Part shown: positions 50,678 to 60,731 of the stretch, in pieces
How positions within the stretch are numbered: the stretch's first letter is position 1
Layout of the letters: the number at the start of each line of letters is the position of its first letter
NCBI GenBank assembly: GCA_964444665.1
Contig: CAYUIE010000013.1
Location: 1-64,000 of the forward strand
Direction: 5' to 3'
Source: CAYZTY01 sp964444665
GTDB taxonomy: Bacteria > Planctomycetota > Phycisphaerae > Sedimentisphaerales > CAYZTY01
DNA: 64,000 nucleotides
Program-made: the position numbers and the translations under genes
Notes under the pieces: generated by a model
The model's database searches: none
What the model saw: the letters and a program-made list of their open reading frames with translations, nothing else
What the model was told of the DNA's origin: nothing

Positions 50678-52111
50678 TCATTCCAGATAGCCAAGAGATT
50701 TAAGCTTTCGAATAGTATCTTGTTTCTGAGATGACTCGAACCGGCTTGGCAAGGGCGCTGCCGAGTTTGCCCACGTCTCAAGTTTCCGTTTAAGTTCATC
50801 AGCCTTTCCGGCAAGCTCGTTGCTTACGGCCGGCAAAAGATTATTACGCTCATAGGGGTCATTGGAAAGGTCGTAAAACTCTTCGCTTAAAGCATACGGT
50901 GTCTGAATATATTTCAACTTGTCGTCGTACACACATCGAGCTTTGTGGATATTATACCAGCGCGGGTCTGTTTCCACCGTTTCCCACGGTTTACTTGCCT
51001 GGCCGAAGCGTATTCGCGGCTGGAATGATATTTCGCGCCCCGTCAATTCAATTGCTTCGCCGTCAATATCGTCAGGAATCGAAAGACCAAGGTACTTCAG
51101 TAGAGTGGGCATCAAGTCTATGCTTGCAACCAGTTGCTTAACTTTTGTTCCAGCTTTGTTCATCCGTGGAAGACGGATCATACATACGGCGCTCATAGTC
51201 GTTTCATAAACCGTCAGACCGTGATTCCAATGTTGCGGGTGTTCTCGAAAGTTTTCTCCATGGTCACTGGTAACGATTACTATCGCATCGTCAAGAATTC
51301 GATGTTTCTTCAAATAATCCAATAGTCGACCAATCTGTTCGTCCATGTATGAAATTTCGCCGGCATAGTTCAATGCCTTTTCGCGGTCAACAGAGCTGTT
51401 GTTTGTACCCTGCATTTGCGTAAACCACTGTCGGGCCGCCTGATTGTTCTTGTACATTTTGTTATAAGGACTCGGTGAGACATATGGCCAGTGCGGGTCA
51501 AAGTAGTGTACGAAGAGAAATAAATTAAGTGCTGGGCCCTTTTTTTCAAGCAGCTTAATAGCTGAGTCTGTTACAGACTGGGCCGGGCGTTCATTTATAT
51601 AAATTCCACGGTCTGCCACGAGCCTACTGAATTTTTCATCGTAGTAGTCAAAGCCCTGGGAAAAGTTAAAACGGCTTTCAAGCGTAAATGAGCCGGCTAT
51701 ACCAATCGTCCGAAATCCTGTATGTTTAAGAATCTCAGTTACCACTACGTTTTTCCGATTTACCATAAATCCATTCCGTGGTGTCCCGTGAGTGTGAGGG
51801 TATTTGCCGGTAAACAGGGAAGTATGTGAGGCCAGTGTGGTAGGAACCACGGTCATATAGTTGGTGAAAAGGATTGACTCAGAAGCCAGTTCGTCCAGCT
51901 TTGGTGTCCGAATCCAGCTGTTGCCGTAACAACCGAGGTGGTCGCGGCGAGCGGTATCGAGCGAAATTATTATTACGTGCCGGACAGCATGTGGGCCGTA
52001 TTGGCCTGATTTATCTTTTCCGCAGCCTCCCGGCAGAACAGCGTATGCAACTCCGGCGCCTACGAGACCCAAAAAGCTGCGCCGACTCATATTTTTCATG
52101 GCAGTCTTCAT
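50678..52111 (-). CDS. Sulfatase-superfamily enzyme with Tat-type signal and Thr nucleophile, paralogue 1
   Basis: About 477 residues. The N-terminus SRRSFLGLVGAGVAYAVLPGGC is a Tat-type signal and a lipobox-like Cys. The alkaline-phosphatase-superfamily domain shows IISLDTARRDHLGCYG, FDPHWPY and VTSDHGEN. The nucleophile site reads TTLASHTSLFTG, with Thr in place of the Cys or Ser that becomes formylglycine in true sulfatases, and His in place of Arg. It ends in LKSLGYLE, as do relatives. It is exported and could be a phosphodiesterase or phosphotransferase on envelope lipids. It lies between two GT39-TPR genes. The exact start is uncertain (ATG 52111, 52099 or 52090). Confidence 0.82.
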   Translation of the reverse strand: MKTAMKNMSRRSFLGLVGAGVAYAVLPGGCGKDKSGQYGPHAVRHVIIISLDTARRDHLGCYGNSWIRTPKLDELASESILFTNYMTVVPTTLASHTSLFTGKYPHTHGTPRNGFMVNRKNVVVTEILKHTGFRTIGIAGSFTLESRFNFSQGFDYYDEKFSRLVADRGIYINERPAQSVTDSAIKLLEKKGPALNLFLFVHYFDPHWPYVSPSPYNKMYKNNQAARQWFTQMQGTNNSSVDREKALNYAGEISYMDEQIGRLLDYLKKHRILDDAIVIVTSDHGENFREHPQHWNHGLTVYETTMSAVCMIRLPRMNKAGTKVKQLVASIDLMPTLLKYLGLSIPDDIDGEAIELTGREISFQPRIRFGQASKPWETVETDPRWYNIHKARCVYDDKLKYIQTPYALSEEFYDLSNDPYERNNLLPAVSNELAGKADELKRKLETWANSAAPLPSRFESSQKQDTIRKLKSLGYLE

Positions 52112-52147
52112 CAATAACTGATTAAAGATAACCCTTAATGTTACCCG

Positions 52148-54322
52148 TTAATGCCAAGGTTGGTCAAGTTTATAAAGCTCCAGGTGCTTTTCAATATCAG
52201 CTGCAAGTTTTTCCTGTCCGGAGGCCACAGCCAATTCTTTGGCTTTTTCAGCGGTTTCCACGGCGTCGGCAAATCTTCCCGCAGAAGCATAGGCAGCGGC
52301 CAAGGTGTCCAACATCTTTGGCTGATTGTGGTCAGTTAGCTCACAGGCCCGTTCGGCCAGCCGGACGGCTTCAGTTGGATTGCGAAACTTTTCATCTTCA
52401 GCAGTGGCTAAGAGCCAGGCCAGATTGTTGTGCGGCTCGGACCAATCGGGCTTTAGCCTTATTGCTTCGGTCAAGTATCTAATAGCCTCGTTAATATTAC
52501 CAAGTTTATAAGATGCCAATCCCAAGTAATTATGCGCATCGGCGTGGTAGGAGTTGATTTGAATGACCTTAATCCAGTGATTAATTGCCTCGTTGGTTTT
52601 GCCTTGTTTATAAAGTATAATTCCAAGATTAAATCTCGCAGTCAATAAATCCGGTTTAATCTGTAAAGCTCTGTGATAGTATCCAGCAGCTTCACTGAGA
52701 TTACCTTTTCGCATGAGTGCCCCTGCAAGGTAGTGATGTGCCCAGGACGAAGTAGGAACAACGTGAACTGCTTTTTGATATTCTTTTATAGCAGGGTCAA
52801 TTTGCCCTTTTGCTAAATATGCGCCGGCCGTGTAATAATGCCATCTCGCCGGGTTTACGCTGTAAGATACAAGTTGTCTGGTTGCAAGCGTATACAGAAC
52901 AATCCACACTACTGCCCAACAGGCGGCTCTGCGAAAATTCTTGCTAAGGATATACCGGCCTATTTCATATACGCCATATGCTCCAAAAAGAAGAAGAAAT
53001 GGTATAATTGGGACTCGGTATCGCGCAGTAATGATAAATGGTAAAAAGGAAATAAAATAGGTCCCGATGAAAAGAGCTATCAGCAAGGACATTTCAAATT
53101 GTTTTTGGACTTCTATAGGGGACGGTTTTTTTCTTGTACGCCATATCTTAAGATTATATATCAACTGAAGCAATCCAACAAATGCAGACGAGATAACCAA
53201 CGGAAATCCCGGAATATATCGAAGTGTTACAGACTGCTGCTTCTCATAGAGGAGTTCCTTGTTGTTGGATATCTCTGTAGGGCCCCAGAAAAGCAGGGCT
53301 TTCTTCACCGTGAGTCCTAATGCCTTCATCGGATGTTCATAAATGAAACGAATCGCTTTTTTTGCAAAATATGAAGAAACCTCAGAGTGTTTCATCGGTC
53401 TGCCCACAGTTCTTGAAACGCCACGAACAATCTGCGGGTATTCAAAGCAACCCCATTTGTCCATACCTGCCAATTGCTGGAGTTCCGGAATCCTCGGATT
53501 CACGCAGTCACTTTCTTCATTGTTGCCAATATAGAAAGTGACTCCGGCATTAGAGCAAACCAGTGCAAAGTCATCGGCTACGAGATAATTCCGCAAAGTT
53601 ACCGGAGCAATAATTACGGCTGTACTTACAAGAAATCCTATAGCAACCGTGCGAAAACGCCTTCTATCATTTCTTCTACGAGCTAACCACCAGGCCCAGA
53701 GCAAAACTACAGGCACAAAGAGCAGAATATTTGGCCGAAGCAGTGCAAATAATCCGCAAAGTAAGCCAGCGGCAACACCGTGCAGGTATGTAAACTTTAC
53801 AGTCCACAGGCAAAAAATATTCATAAGGCAAAGAGTACAGAAGATAATGAGAACCGGCCCAAGCAACTCACCTTCAAAAAAAATGAAAATCCAGTAAACA
53901 GACATAAAGCCCGCCAAGATTAAGCCCACGGCACGCCCGAACAAAGACCTGCCGAGAATATAGGCCAGCACACAGTTTACTAGTCCTATCAACATCTGGA
54001 CGATCCTTACAGCCAGAAAACTCGAACCGGATAACAGATACGCCAAGGCCAAAAAGTAAGGATAGCCTGGAGGCCTTAAATAGGGGATACTGCGAATCTC
54101 CGGGTCGCACCTATTGCCAGGGACAGACCAATCACCGGTGGCTAATCCTCGTGCCCAATAGTCATGGTAAGCTGCATCGACCATCGGAACAGTGAAATTC
54201 GGGCTTTTAACAATCTCCAAAAGGTATAAGCCTCTGAGAGATAGACCTATCAGTAGTATAGCTGCCAGGATGAAAAATTCTGTACTACGCAGATATTTTT
54301 TTTGTTTCTTTTGGTTATCCAT
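52148..54322 (-). CDS. GT39-type membrane glycosyltransferase with C-terminal TPR tail, paralogue B
   Basis: 724 residues from ATG 54322, 4 bp after the stop of the 54327 gene. It has the same layout as the 48149 protein: helices from about residue 15 on; VDAAYHDYWARGLATGDW with the conserved Asp; PPGYPYFLALAYLLSGSS; shared LFWGPTEISNNKEL; then six or so TPRs and the tail NQPKMLDTLAAAYASAGRFA. The reading frame stays open upstream to 54532 only because it overlaps the neighbour's antisense-free 3' end, so that extension is not counted. Its last 60 codons hold 118 bp identical to the 54327 gene. Confidence 0.85.
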   Translation of the reverse strand: MDNQKKQKKYLRSTEFFILAAILLIGLSLRGLYLLEIVKSPNFTVPMVDAAYHDYWARGLATGDWSVPGNRCDPEIRSIPYLRPPGYPYFLALAYLLSGSSFLAVRIVQMLIGLVNCVLAYILGRSLFGRAVGLILAGFMSVYWIFIFFEGELLGPVLIIFCTLCLMNIFCLWTVKFTYLHGVAAGLLCGLFALLRPNILLFVPVVLLWAWWLARRRNDRRRFRTVAIGFLVSTAVIIAPVTLRNYLVADDFALVCSNAGVTFYIGNNEESDCVNPRIPELQQLAGMDKWGCFEYPQIVRGVSRTVGRPMKHSEVSSYFAKKAIRFIYEHPMKALGLTVKKALLFWGPTEISNNKELLYEKQQSVTLRYIPGFPLVISSAFVGLLQLIYNLKIWRTRKKPSPIEVQKQFEMSLLIALFIGTYFISFLPFIITARYRVPIIPFLLLFGAYGVYEIGRYILSKNFRRAACWAVVWIVLYTLATRQLVSYSVNPARWHYYTAGAYLAKGQIDPAIKEYQKAVHVVPTSSWAHHYLAGALMRKGNLSEAAGYYHRALQIKPDLLTARFNLGIILYKQGKTNEAINHWIKVIQINSYHADAHNYLGLASYKLGNINEAIRYLTEAIRLKPDWSEPHNNLAWLLATAEDEKFRNPTEAVRLAERACELTDHNQPKMLDTLAAAYASAGRFADAVETAEKAKELAVASGQEKLAADIEKHLELYKLDQPWH
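52214..52331 (-). repeat. 118-bp identical segment, copy in the 52148 gene
   Basis: It encodes the TPR tail from NQPKMLDTLAAAYASAGRFA to ELAVASGQ. It is identical, base for base, to 54402-54519, whereas the flanking sequence of the two genes has diverged. This points to recent gene conversion or exchange. Confidence 0.8.
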
Positions 54323-54326
54323 ATAT

Positions 54327-56546
54327 CTATTCGCTTTTCCGATAAGGGCAACCACGCTTGTAAAGCTCCATGTGCTTTTCGATATCAGCTGCAAGTGTTT
54401 TCTGTCCGGAGGCCACAGCCAATTCTTTGGCTTTTTCAGCGGTTTCCACGGCGTCGGCAAATCTTCCCGCAGAAGCATAGGCAGCGGCCAAGGTGTCCAA
54501 CATCTTTGGCTGATTGTGGTTGGTGAGCTCACAGGCCCGCTTAGCTAACCGGACCGCTTCGGCTGGGTCGCGAAGTTCCTCTTTTTCACCTGTTGCCAGG
54601 ACCCAGGCCAGGTTATTAAGAGCTTCCGGCCAGTCGGGCTTTAGTCTTACTGCATTAGTCCAATGCCTGATAGCATCCTTTATCCGGCCTTGCCGGAAGA
54701 ACAATGTACCCAAATCATAATGGGCGCTGGGATTTTCAGGATTGAGTCGTAACATCTCGATATATTCTGCTATCGACACCTCAAGTTCCTTCTGCCGGAT
54801 TATCTTATCTATTTTGGCGTGCAATTGTGTCCAGTCTGGCCTGAGGCGCAACGCTTCTTTCCAGTGCTTCAGAGCTTTCTCAATCTCGCCTTGTTGATAA
54901 TATCCGACAGCGAGATTGTTGTGCGCTATGGCGTAGGTTGGTTTCAACGCCACGGCTTTTTCATTGTGGAGTATAGCTTCTTCCACATGCCCCCGTAACA
55001 TCAAAACCTCTGCCAGACAGCCATGGGACTCTGCGTGGTTGGAATTTACATTCAGTGCTTTGGAATATAGGTTGATGGCTTCGTCAATTCTATCCCACTC
55101 AAGCAGAGAGCAACCCACGCCATAATATAATTCTCCTTCGTAGTTGACCTTTTCCTCCGGAAAAGGACCGGGCAAACTCATGAGTAAAACTATTCCAAGC
55201 CCGCATATTCCTGTAACGGCTAAGGGCCTCCATAAATGCATGCGAATGAGTCTTATAAGCGTGTTGACCCCGGTTGCTGCAAGGATACTCAGTATGGGAA
55301 TTATCGGCACGCAATATCGTGCTGAGACAAAAACCAGGATAATTGATAATGAGTACAGTAGCAAAAATAGATAAACCGGAACAGGAAGCCGACTCCGTTG
55401 ACAGACTAAACCCAGAAGTGCCATCGGCAGAAGAACACCAAAGGGAAAACCGAATCCGTGCACCTGCCACGTGAGCAGCCTAAGAAGGTATGACCATTTC
55501 CTGAACACGTAAATATCAACATTTCGCGGAATTTCTCGAGAGTTTATGAATTGGATGGTTTTGTAGCCCAGGAGTTTTATGAATTCGACCGGCTGATTCA
55601 AGACGAAATCCGCGAATCTTTGCTTAAAAAAAGCCTCTTCAGCCTGTGCGTCGCTTGTAATACCGTATTGTCCCGGGAGATTAACTATCTGCTTCCAGTC
55701 AGAGCCTGGTCGAATAGTCACAGTCTGGGCGTAGTCTGGATTGTTGCCAATATATAAGTTGATGCCGCCGGAAGACGGTAATATACTAAAGCGCCCCGTG
55801 ACGGAAAAACTTTTCAATGCTACTGGAACAGCAATCAGTAAAAAGCCTGCCAGGATGTAAAACAGCCCTTTTGTCGGGATACTCGGTTGTGTTGACCTCT
55901 TGAAAAAAATAATTGCCAGCCACAAACATCCTGCAAAGAAAAATAAACCAAAAGTGGGTCGCGTAATGGTGCTCAAAGCACCACATACTCCTAATAAAAA
56001 ACAGGACAGAAAGGTTTGCTTTGAAGCGGCATTTAAGAAAAGCAGGACCAGCAAAACGGACCAGAAAGCAGCCCATCCGGCGGCGATGAGTTCGGTCTCA
56101 AAAAAAAACAATGGTCCATAAACTGCCGTGATTAGGCCCGCCAGAAGACCTGTTCGCAAGTCGAGAATCTTTTTCCCAAGGTAAAATGTTAAAAGGCACG
56201 TGAGACTACCCAGGAGGGCCTGGATAATCTTCGCGCAGAGAATCGACGAACCACTCAAACGGTAAATCCAGGACAAAAAGAATGGATAGAAAAAAGGCTG
56301 CCAAAAAAAGCCGCTGCCCATCCCTTTTCCACTTGCAAAGTCACGTGCTAAGGTGTCGTAAGCAAACGAGTCCACAATCGGAATTCTAAATGTCGGGTTA
56401 GAAGAGCTTTCATAGAGGTACCCAAACCGCACTAAAAGCGCCAGACCGAAAATTCCTCCGCTTATAAGCACACTTTTTTTGTAAAACCACCTGTCTGCCC
56501 GTTGTATGTTAGTGTTTTCTGTTTTTATGTCTTGATTTCGAGCCAT
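54327..56546 (-). CDS. GT39-type membrane glycosyltransferase with C-terminal TPR tail, paralogue C
   Basis: 739 residues. The membrane part (about 25-450) is more distant from A and B but keeps the layout: PIVDSFAYDTLARDFASGKG with the catalytic-type Asp, FYPFFLSWIYRLSGSS, and STITRPTFGLFF. TPRs fill about 470-735 (RIDEAINLYSKALNVNSNHAESHGCLAEVL, EIEKALKHWKEALRLRPDWTQ). The tail NQPKMLDTLAAAYASAGRFA is shared with paralogue B. It is likely a periplasmic sugar transferase. Upstream lies the 56700 sulfatase-TPR gene, 153 bp away. Confidence 0.83.
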   Translation of the reverse strand: MARNQDIKTENTNIQRADRWFYKKSVLISGGIFGLALLVRFGYLYESSSNPTFRIPIVDSFAYDTLARDFASGKGMGSGFFWQPFFYPFFLSWIYRLSGSSILCAKIIQALLGSLTCLLTFYLGKKILDLRTGLLAGLITAVYGPLFFFETELIAAGWAAFWSVLLVLLFLNAASKQTFLSCFLLGVCGALSTITRPTFGLFFFAGCLWLAIIFFKRSTQPSIPTKGLFYILAGFLLIAVPVALKSFSVTGRFSILPSSGGINLYIGNNPDYAQTVTIRPGSDWKQIVNLPGQYGITSDAQAEEAFFKQRFADFVLNQPVEFIKLLGYKTIQFINSREIPRNVDIYVFRKWSYLLRLLTWQVHGFGFPFGVLLPMALLGLVCQRSRLPVPVYLFLLLYSLSIILVFVSARYCVPIIPILSILAATGVNTLIRLIRMHLWRPLAVTGICGLGIVLLMSLPGPFPEEKVNYEGELYYGVGCSLLEWDRIDEAINLYSKALNVNSNHAESHGCLAEVLMLRGHVEEAILHNEKAVALKPTYAIAHNNLAVGYYQQGEIEKALKHWKEALRLRPDWTQLHAKIDKIIRQKELEVSIAEYIEMLRLNPENPSAHYDLGTLFFRQGRIKDAIRHWTNAVRLKPDWPEALNNLAWVLATGEKEELRDPAEAVRLAKRACELTNHNQPKMLDTLAAAYASAGRFADAVETAEKAKELAVASGQKTLAADIEKHMELYKRGCPYRKSE
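54402..54519 (-). repeat. 118-bp identical segment, copy in the 54327 gene
   Basis: Partner of 52214-52331; the same TPR tail codons. Confidence 0.8.
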
Positions 56547-56699
56547 GAGATTTAGGTGGTCTTAATGATATTCATCCGGAGTAACTACTCCTTTGCGTTT
56601 TTGGTGATGTAGTCACAGTTTTCAGGGCCGGTATCGGCACAAGGTGTTTGATTCTTACAACAATCAGAGTGTCGTCATGCTAATAACAAACTTCACCCG

Positions 56700-59108
56700 T
56701 TAGTCTCGATACGGCTTATTCATCCGGTAGATTTCCAGACGACTCTGGATATCTTCTGCCAGTGTTTCCTGCTCGGCCTGCCGGGCCAGCTCAATCCCCT
56801 TCTCTGCGGTTTTCATTGCTTCTGTGAATCTACCCGCAGCAGCATAGGCAGCAGCCAAGGTGTCCAGCATTACCGGCCGTTCGTAAGCGGTAAGTTTGCA
56901 GGCCCGCTCCGCAAGGTGGACAGCCTCGAGAGGATTGCGGTGCAGCTTATTTTCAGCAGTAGCCAGAAGCCAGGCCAGGTTGTTATACGGCTCAGCCCAG
57001 TCGGGTATTAGTCTTATCGCTTCGGTCCAGTGGCTAATGGCTTGTTCATATTTGCCCTGCCGGTAAAAGGCCTTACCCAGACTGTTTTGTACTTCCGCCC
57101 AGTCCGGTCTTTGTTTTACCGCTTCGAGCCAGTGAGTAATAGCGTCATCGATTTTGCCCTGCCGATATAACTCGTTTCCTAAGGCGTTATGCGTGTTGGG
57201 GTCGTTCGGATTTTGACTGAGTTGTTCTAAGTACTGCGAAATGGTTATTTCGCGTCTCTGTTTTTCAGCCAGAAGCTTTTGCAGGTTTTCTACTGCACCG
57301 GGCAGAGTCGGGTCTATTTGCACCGCTTGCCGCCACCATTTAATCGTTTCTTCAAATTTGCCCTGTTGATAGTATACAGCACCCAATCTGTAGAGTACAT
57401 CGGCCTTGTCAGGTTTGATTTGTAGAGTTTTGTTAAATTGACTAATGGCTTCGTCGTATTTGCCTAATTCATAAAACGCCGAAGCGAGCATATTATGAAC
57501 CATAAACAAGGGTCTGGTGAAATCCTGCTGTTGCTGCGAGTTTTGTGGAGTTTCTTTTTCAAGCAGGGCCAGATACTTCGAATTATGAGTAATTGATTCT
57601 GCAAAATCGCCTGCCGAAAAAGTGGCACGGGCCAGCAGGAAATGAGTATCTATGATTTGGGGCCACTTTGCAAGCATTTCGTTACAAATGGCTTTAGCCT
57701 TTTCGTATTCTTTTTTGAAAAGCAGAAAAACAGCTTTTTGATTGTAAACGTGGTAATCAACGAAGTCTTTAGGGTCGGCCCTGGACGGATTGAGCTCAAA
57801 GCTTGTCTCTACAATGCTATTTCCGACGTAACCAAGGCTTTCAAGCCTTCTCCTGCTCTGGGCATCCATCACAAACGTGCTTTCTTCTTTGTCTGTTCTG
57901 GTCTGCTCGGATAAAATCTGGCGAAGCTGATATTGCAAGAGTTCGGCGCGTTTAGGTTCCTCTGCCAGAAGATTCTCTAATTCAGCCGAATCCTTTTTTA
58001 TGTCATACAGCTCCGACCTGGTTGTATGAATATATTTCCAGCGGTTGGTTACAACGCTTAAAAGTGGATTGCATTTATATTTCGTGGGTGTAAAAGATTC
58101 ACAGTAAACGTATCTTTCAGGAATAGAGCTGTCGGTGCTGTTTATATACTCACAGAGGTCTTTGCCGTGTATATTCAGGGGCGCTGGAATTTCAAGATAT
58201 CCAAGAATGGTAGGCACTATGTCCACCAGACCGACAACCTCGTTTATTATCCGGGGCTTGTTTATTCGGGGCGACCTGATGATTAAAGGTACTTTTATTG
58301 CATTTTCATAAAGTAAATATCCATGCTCTAATTCGCCGTGTTCGCCCAGTAATTCACCGTGGTCGCTTGTGATAATAAGCAGTGTTGAATCGTATAAACC
58401 CAGGCTCTTCAGTTTCTCAATTACCCGGCCGACGCACCAGTCCACGTAGGATATCTCGCCGGCGTAAAGATTGTCCGAATAGTCCGTGGCAAATGGCTCC
58501 GGCGGCTCATAGGGGGTGTGTGGGTCGTAGTAGTGCAGAAAAAGGAAAAATTTTTCTTTACGATGCTTGTCCAGCCACTCACAGGCGAACCGGCTTGCCT
58601 CGGCGCCGCGCCTTTCAACATATTCACCCAAACTCAGTGCTTCCACGAAGTGGTCGTTATACTCTTTAAAACCCTGGTCGAGACCAAACTGCGAATCAAG
58701 TATAAACGTGCTGACGATAGCACCGGTCATATATCCGCGTTCCCTGAGTATCTCAGCAATGGTGATATTGGACTGCCCAAACTTACAGTTGAGGTTGTCG
58801 TGCACCTGGTGATACGGTGGGATTGTGCCGGTTAACATCGAGCAGTGCGCCGGCAAAGTAAGTGGTACGGGAGAGACGACGTTTTTGAAAATTATTCCCT
58901 CGTGTGCGACGGCGTCGATATTGGCCGTGGTTTTGTGCCCGTACCCGTAGCAGCTCAGGTAGTCTGCCCTGCCGGTGTCGATGCTGATGAGAATGATGTT
59001 TTTAGCGGGCTTTCTCCCGAACAATGTAAACCACACACAGGTTATTACAACTGCAATCACAGCAATGAAAAACACCATTCGTATTTTATTAAAACCTTTA
59101 GTTATCAT
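56700..59108 (-). CDS. Sulfatase-superfamily enzyme fused to TPRs, Thr nucleophile, paralogue 2
   Basis: 802 residues. An N-terminal hydrophobic anchor (about 9-28) precedes the enzyme domain (about 35-440): LISIDTGRADYLSCYGYGHK, TLPAHCSMLTG with Thr at the nucleophile place, HYYDPHTPYEPPEP, ITSDHGELLGEHGELEHG. LESLGYVGN marks the end of the enzyme part, matching the C-terminal end of the other two. Residues about 470-795 hold seven TPRs and the shared tail (AVHLAERACKLTAYERPVML, SRLEIYRMNKPYRD). Probably periplasmic and membrane-anchored. Substrate unknown; the lack of a formylglycine site argues against a classic sulfatase. Confidence 0.83.
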   Translation of the reverse strand: MITKGFNKIRMVFFIAVIAVVITCVWFTLFGRKPAKNIILISIDTGRADYLSCYGYGHKTTANIDAVAHEGIIFKNVVSPVPLTLPAHCSMLTGTIPPYHQVHDNLNCKFGQSNITIAEILRERGYMTGAIVSTFILDSQFGLDQGFKEYNDHFVEALSLGEYVERRGAEASRFACEWLDKHRKEKFFLFLHYYDPHTPYEPPEPFATDYSDNLYAGEISYVDWCVGRVIEKLKSLGLYDSTLLIITSDHGELLGEHGELEHGYLLYENAIKVPLIIRSPRINKPRIINEVVGLVDIVPTILGYLEIPAPLNIHGKDLCEYINSTDSSIPERYVYCESFTPTKYKCNPLLSVVTNRWKYIHTTRSELYDIKKDSAELENLLAEEPKRAELLQYQLRQILSEQTRTDKEESTFVMDAQSRRRLESLGYVGNSIVETSFELNPSRADPKDFVDYHVYNQKAVFLLFKKEYEKAKAICNEMLAKWPQIIDTHFLLARATFSAGDFAESITHNSKYLALLEKETPQNSQQQQDFTRPLFMVHNMLASAFYELGKYDEAISQFNKTLQIKPDKADVLYRLGAVYYQQGKFEETIKWWRQAVQIDPTLPGAVENLQKLLAEKQRREITISQYLEQLSQNPNDPNTHNALGNELYRQGKIDDAITHWLEAVKQRPDWAEVQNSLGKAFYRQGKYEQAISHWTEAIRLIPDWAEPYNNLAWLLATAENKLHRNPLEAVHLAERACKLTAYERPVMLDTLAAAYAAAGRFTEAMKTAEKGIELARQAEQETLAEDIQSRLEIYRMNKPYRD

Positions 59109-59147
59109 TTGAATAAATGCACCTTAATCGTATTGTATTTCCGTGTT

Positions 59148-60608
59148 TTACTCCACGTATCCTAATGAGCGTAAGACCTCCAGACTTTCGGCGTCTTTAC
59201 TTTCGAAGAAAGTAGTTTCAGTATTCAATTGTAATTTATGTATATAGTCACGCAGCATGTTATGCAGTTTTTTGCTTGTTTCTACCTGTATATCGGCCAA
59301 ATTATGCAGTTCATCCGCATCAGTGGTCAGCTCGAATAATTCGATATTTCGTTCCACATTCCAAATGAGCTTGTGTTTTGATGTTCTGATTGCCCCCATC
59401 CTGTAGTCTATTGAATTGGCATCGAATTCAGGAAATCGTTTTTTCATAAGCCCGATACCACTCAACGGCCGTTCGTTACTCGCAACCACAAATGGACGAT
59501 GAGGCCGCTCTTCGCGGACCAGACTCATCTCGAGTAACTTGTGCTTTTGCTTTTCACCACGCAAGCCGCATAAATCCATAATTGTAGGTGCGATATCCAC
59601 CAGATTTACAAATTCACCGGATACGGCCCCGGGCTTGAACAGCTTTGGGTAACGAATCACCAGGGGAATATGCAGGGTTGTCTCGTACATACACAGATTA
59701 TGGTCGATACGTCCGTGCTCTCCGAGGTTTTCGCCGTGGTCCGAGGTTACAATCACGACTGTTTTATCAATAATACCTGAGCCTCTCAGGCAATCGATGA
59801 TTCGGCCTACACAGTCGTCGGCGAAGGCAATCTCCCCGTCGTAAAGGTCTTTTAGTATGCGATAGTCCTTTTCGTCGAACGTTATCCTGCCTGCGAGATG
59901 GGGCCACATACTTGTAACATCAGCTATTCGATTGACTTCTTTGTTGTTGTATCCGGGGTTGATAAAGCCGGACAGGAATGGCTCGGGCGGCCGATAAGGC
60001 AAATGCGCCATATTGAGATTAACAAACAGGAAAAAAGGTTTGTTTTTTTCTTTTCGTTTCTCAAGCCAGCCGATTATCTTTTCTGTGGCGGTTGTCTCCA
60101 GAGGTGGCATCCTTGCTGCTGAAATGTTTTCCCTGCGCCATATCTCGTAAAACTCGTTGAAGCCCTGCGCGAATCCGCGCTCCTTACTTACCCAGGCGTT
60201 GCAGATAAAAGCGGCCGTGTCGTAGCCGCCACTTGCCAGCACTTCAGCCACGGTCGTATTGACATAAGGAAGATGCAGCGTCTCTGACGTAGCGGCCGCC
60301 TGGATGGGGTAAAGACCGGTAAGCAACGCGGCATGCGATGGCAAAGTCCAGCAGGAAGGTGTATAAGCGCGTTGAAAGATGATTCCCTCACGTGCAAGCG
60401 CATCAATATGCGGGGTGGTCTTGCGGTGGTAGCCCATGCAGGAAAATTGGTTCGCCCTCGCTGTATCCAGAACGATTAGCAGAACATTGGGGCGATGCCT
60501 TGCCTTGTAAAAGCCTCGGATGAAAGTATATCCGGCCAGTATAAGCACAACGGCTATTAAGGCTTTGAGAATCTGCCGGCGAGTCAGCTTGCTATTTCTC
60601 TTTGTCAT
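59148..60608 (-). CDS. Sulfatase-superfamily enzyme without TPRs, Thr nucleophile, paralogue 3
   Basis: 486 residues with an N-terminal anchor (about 12-31). Motifs: LIVLDTARANQFSCMGYHRK, SCWTLPSHAALLTG with Thr at the nucleophile place, VNLNMAHLPYRPPEP, VTSDHGENLGEHGRIDHN. It ends in LEVLRSLGYVE. AAGGTGAG precedes the ATG. Without a TPR tail, it could use that of its neighbours. It sits between the 60732 and 56700 genes, 39 and 123 bp apart. Confidence 0.82.
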   Translation of the reverse strand: MTKRNSKLTRRQILKALIAVVLILAGYTFIRGFYKARHRPNVLLIVLDTARANQFSCMGYHRKTTPHIDALAREGIIFQRAYTPSCWTLPSHAALLTGLYPIQAAATSETLHLPYVNTTVAEVLASGGYDTAAFICNAWVSKERGFAQGFNEFYEIWRRENISAARMPPLETTATEKIIGWLEKRKEKNKPFFLFVNLNMAHLPYRPPEPFLSGFINPGYNNKEVNRIADVTSMWPHLAGRITFDEKDYRILKDLYDGEIAFADDCVGRIIDCLRGSGIIDKTVVIVTSDHGENLGEHGRIDHNLCMYETTLHIPLVIRYPKLFKPGAVSGEFVNLVDIAPTIMDLCGLRGEKQKHKLLEMSLVREERPHRPFVVASNERPLSGIGLMKKRFPEFDANSIDYRMGAIRTSKHKLIWNVERNIELFELTTDADELHNLADIQVETSKKLHNMLRDYIHKLQLNTETTFFESKDAESLEVLRSLGYVE

Positions 60609-60731
60609 ATATTACTCTCACCTTATCGAGGGCTTTTGATGCACTCGTCGTCTCCGCTGAACTAATATTCATCGCTTTGCATTCACCCCGTTATAATTAT
60701 TGTATCATAGTATTCAGGTTGAAAACCAAGG

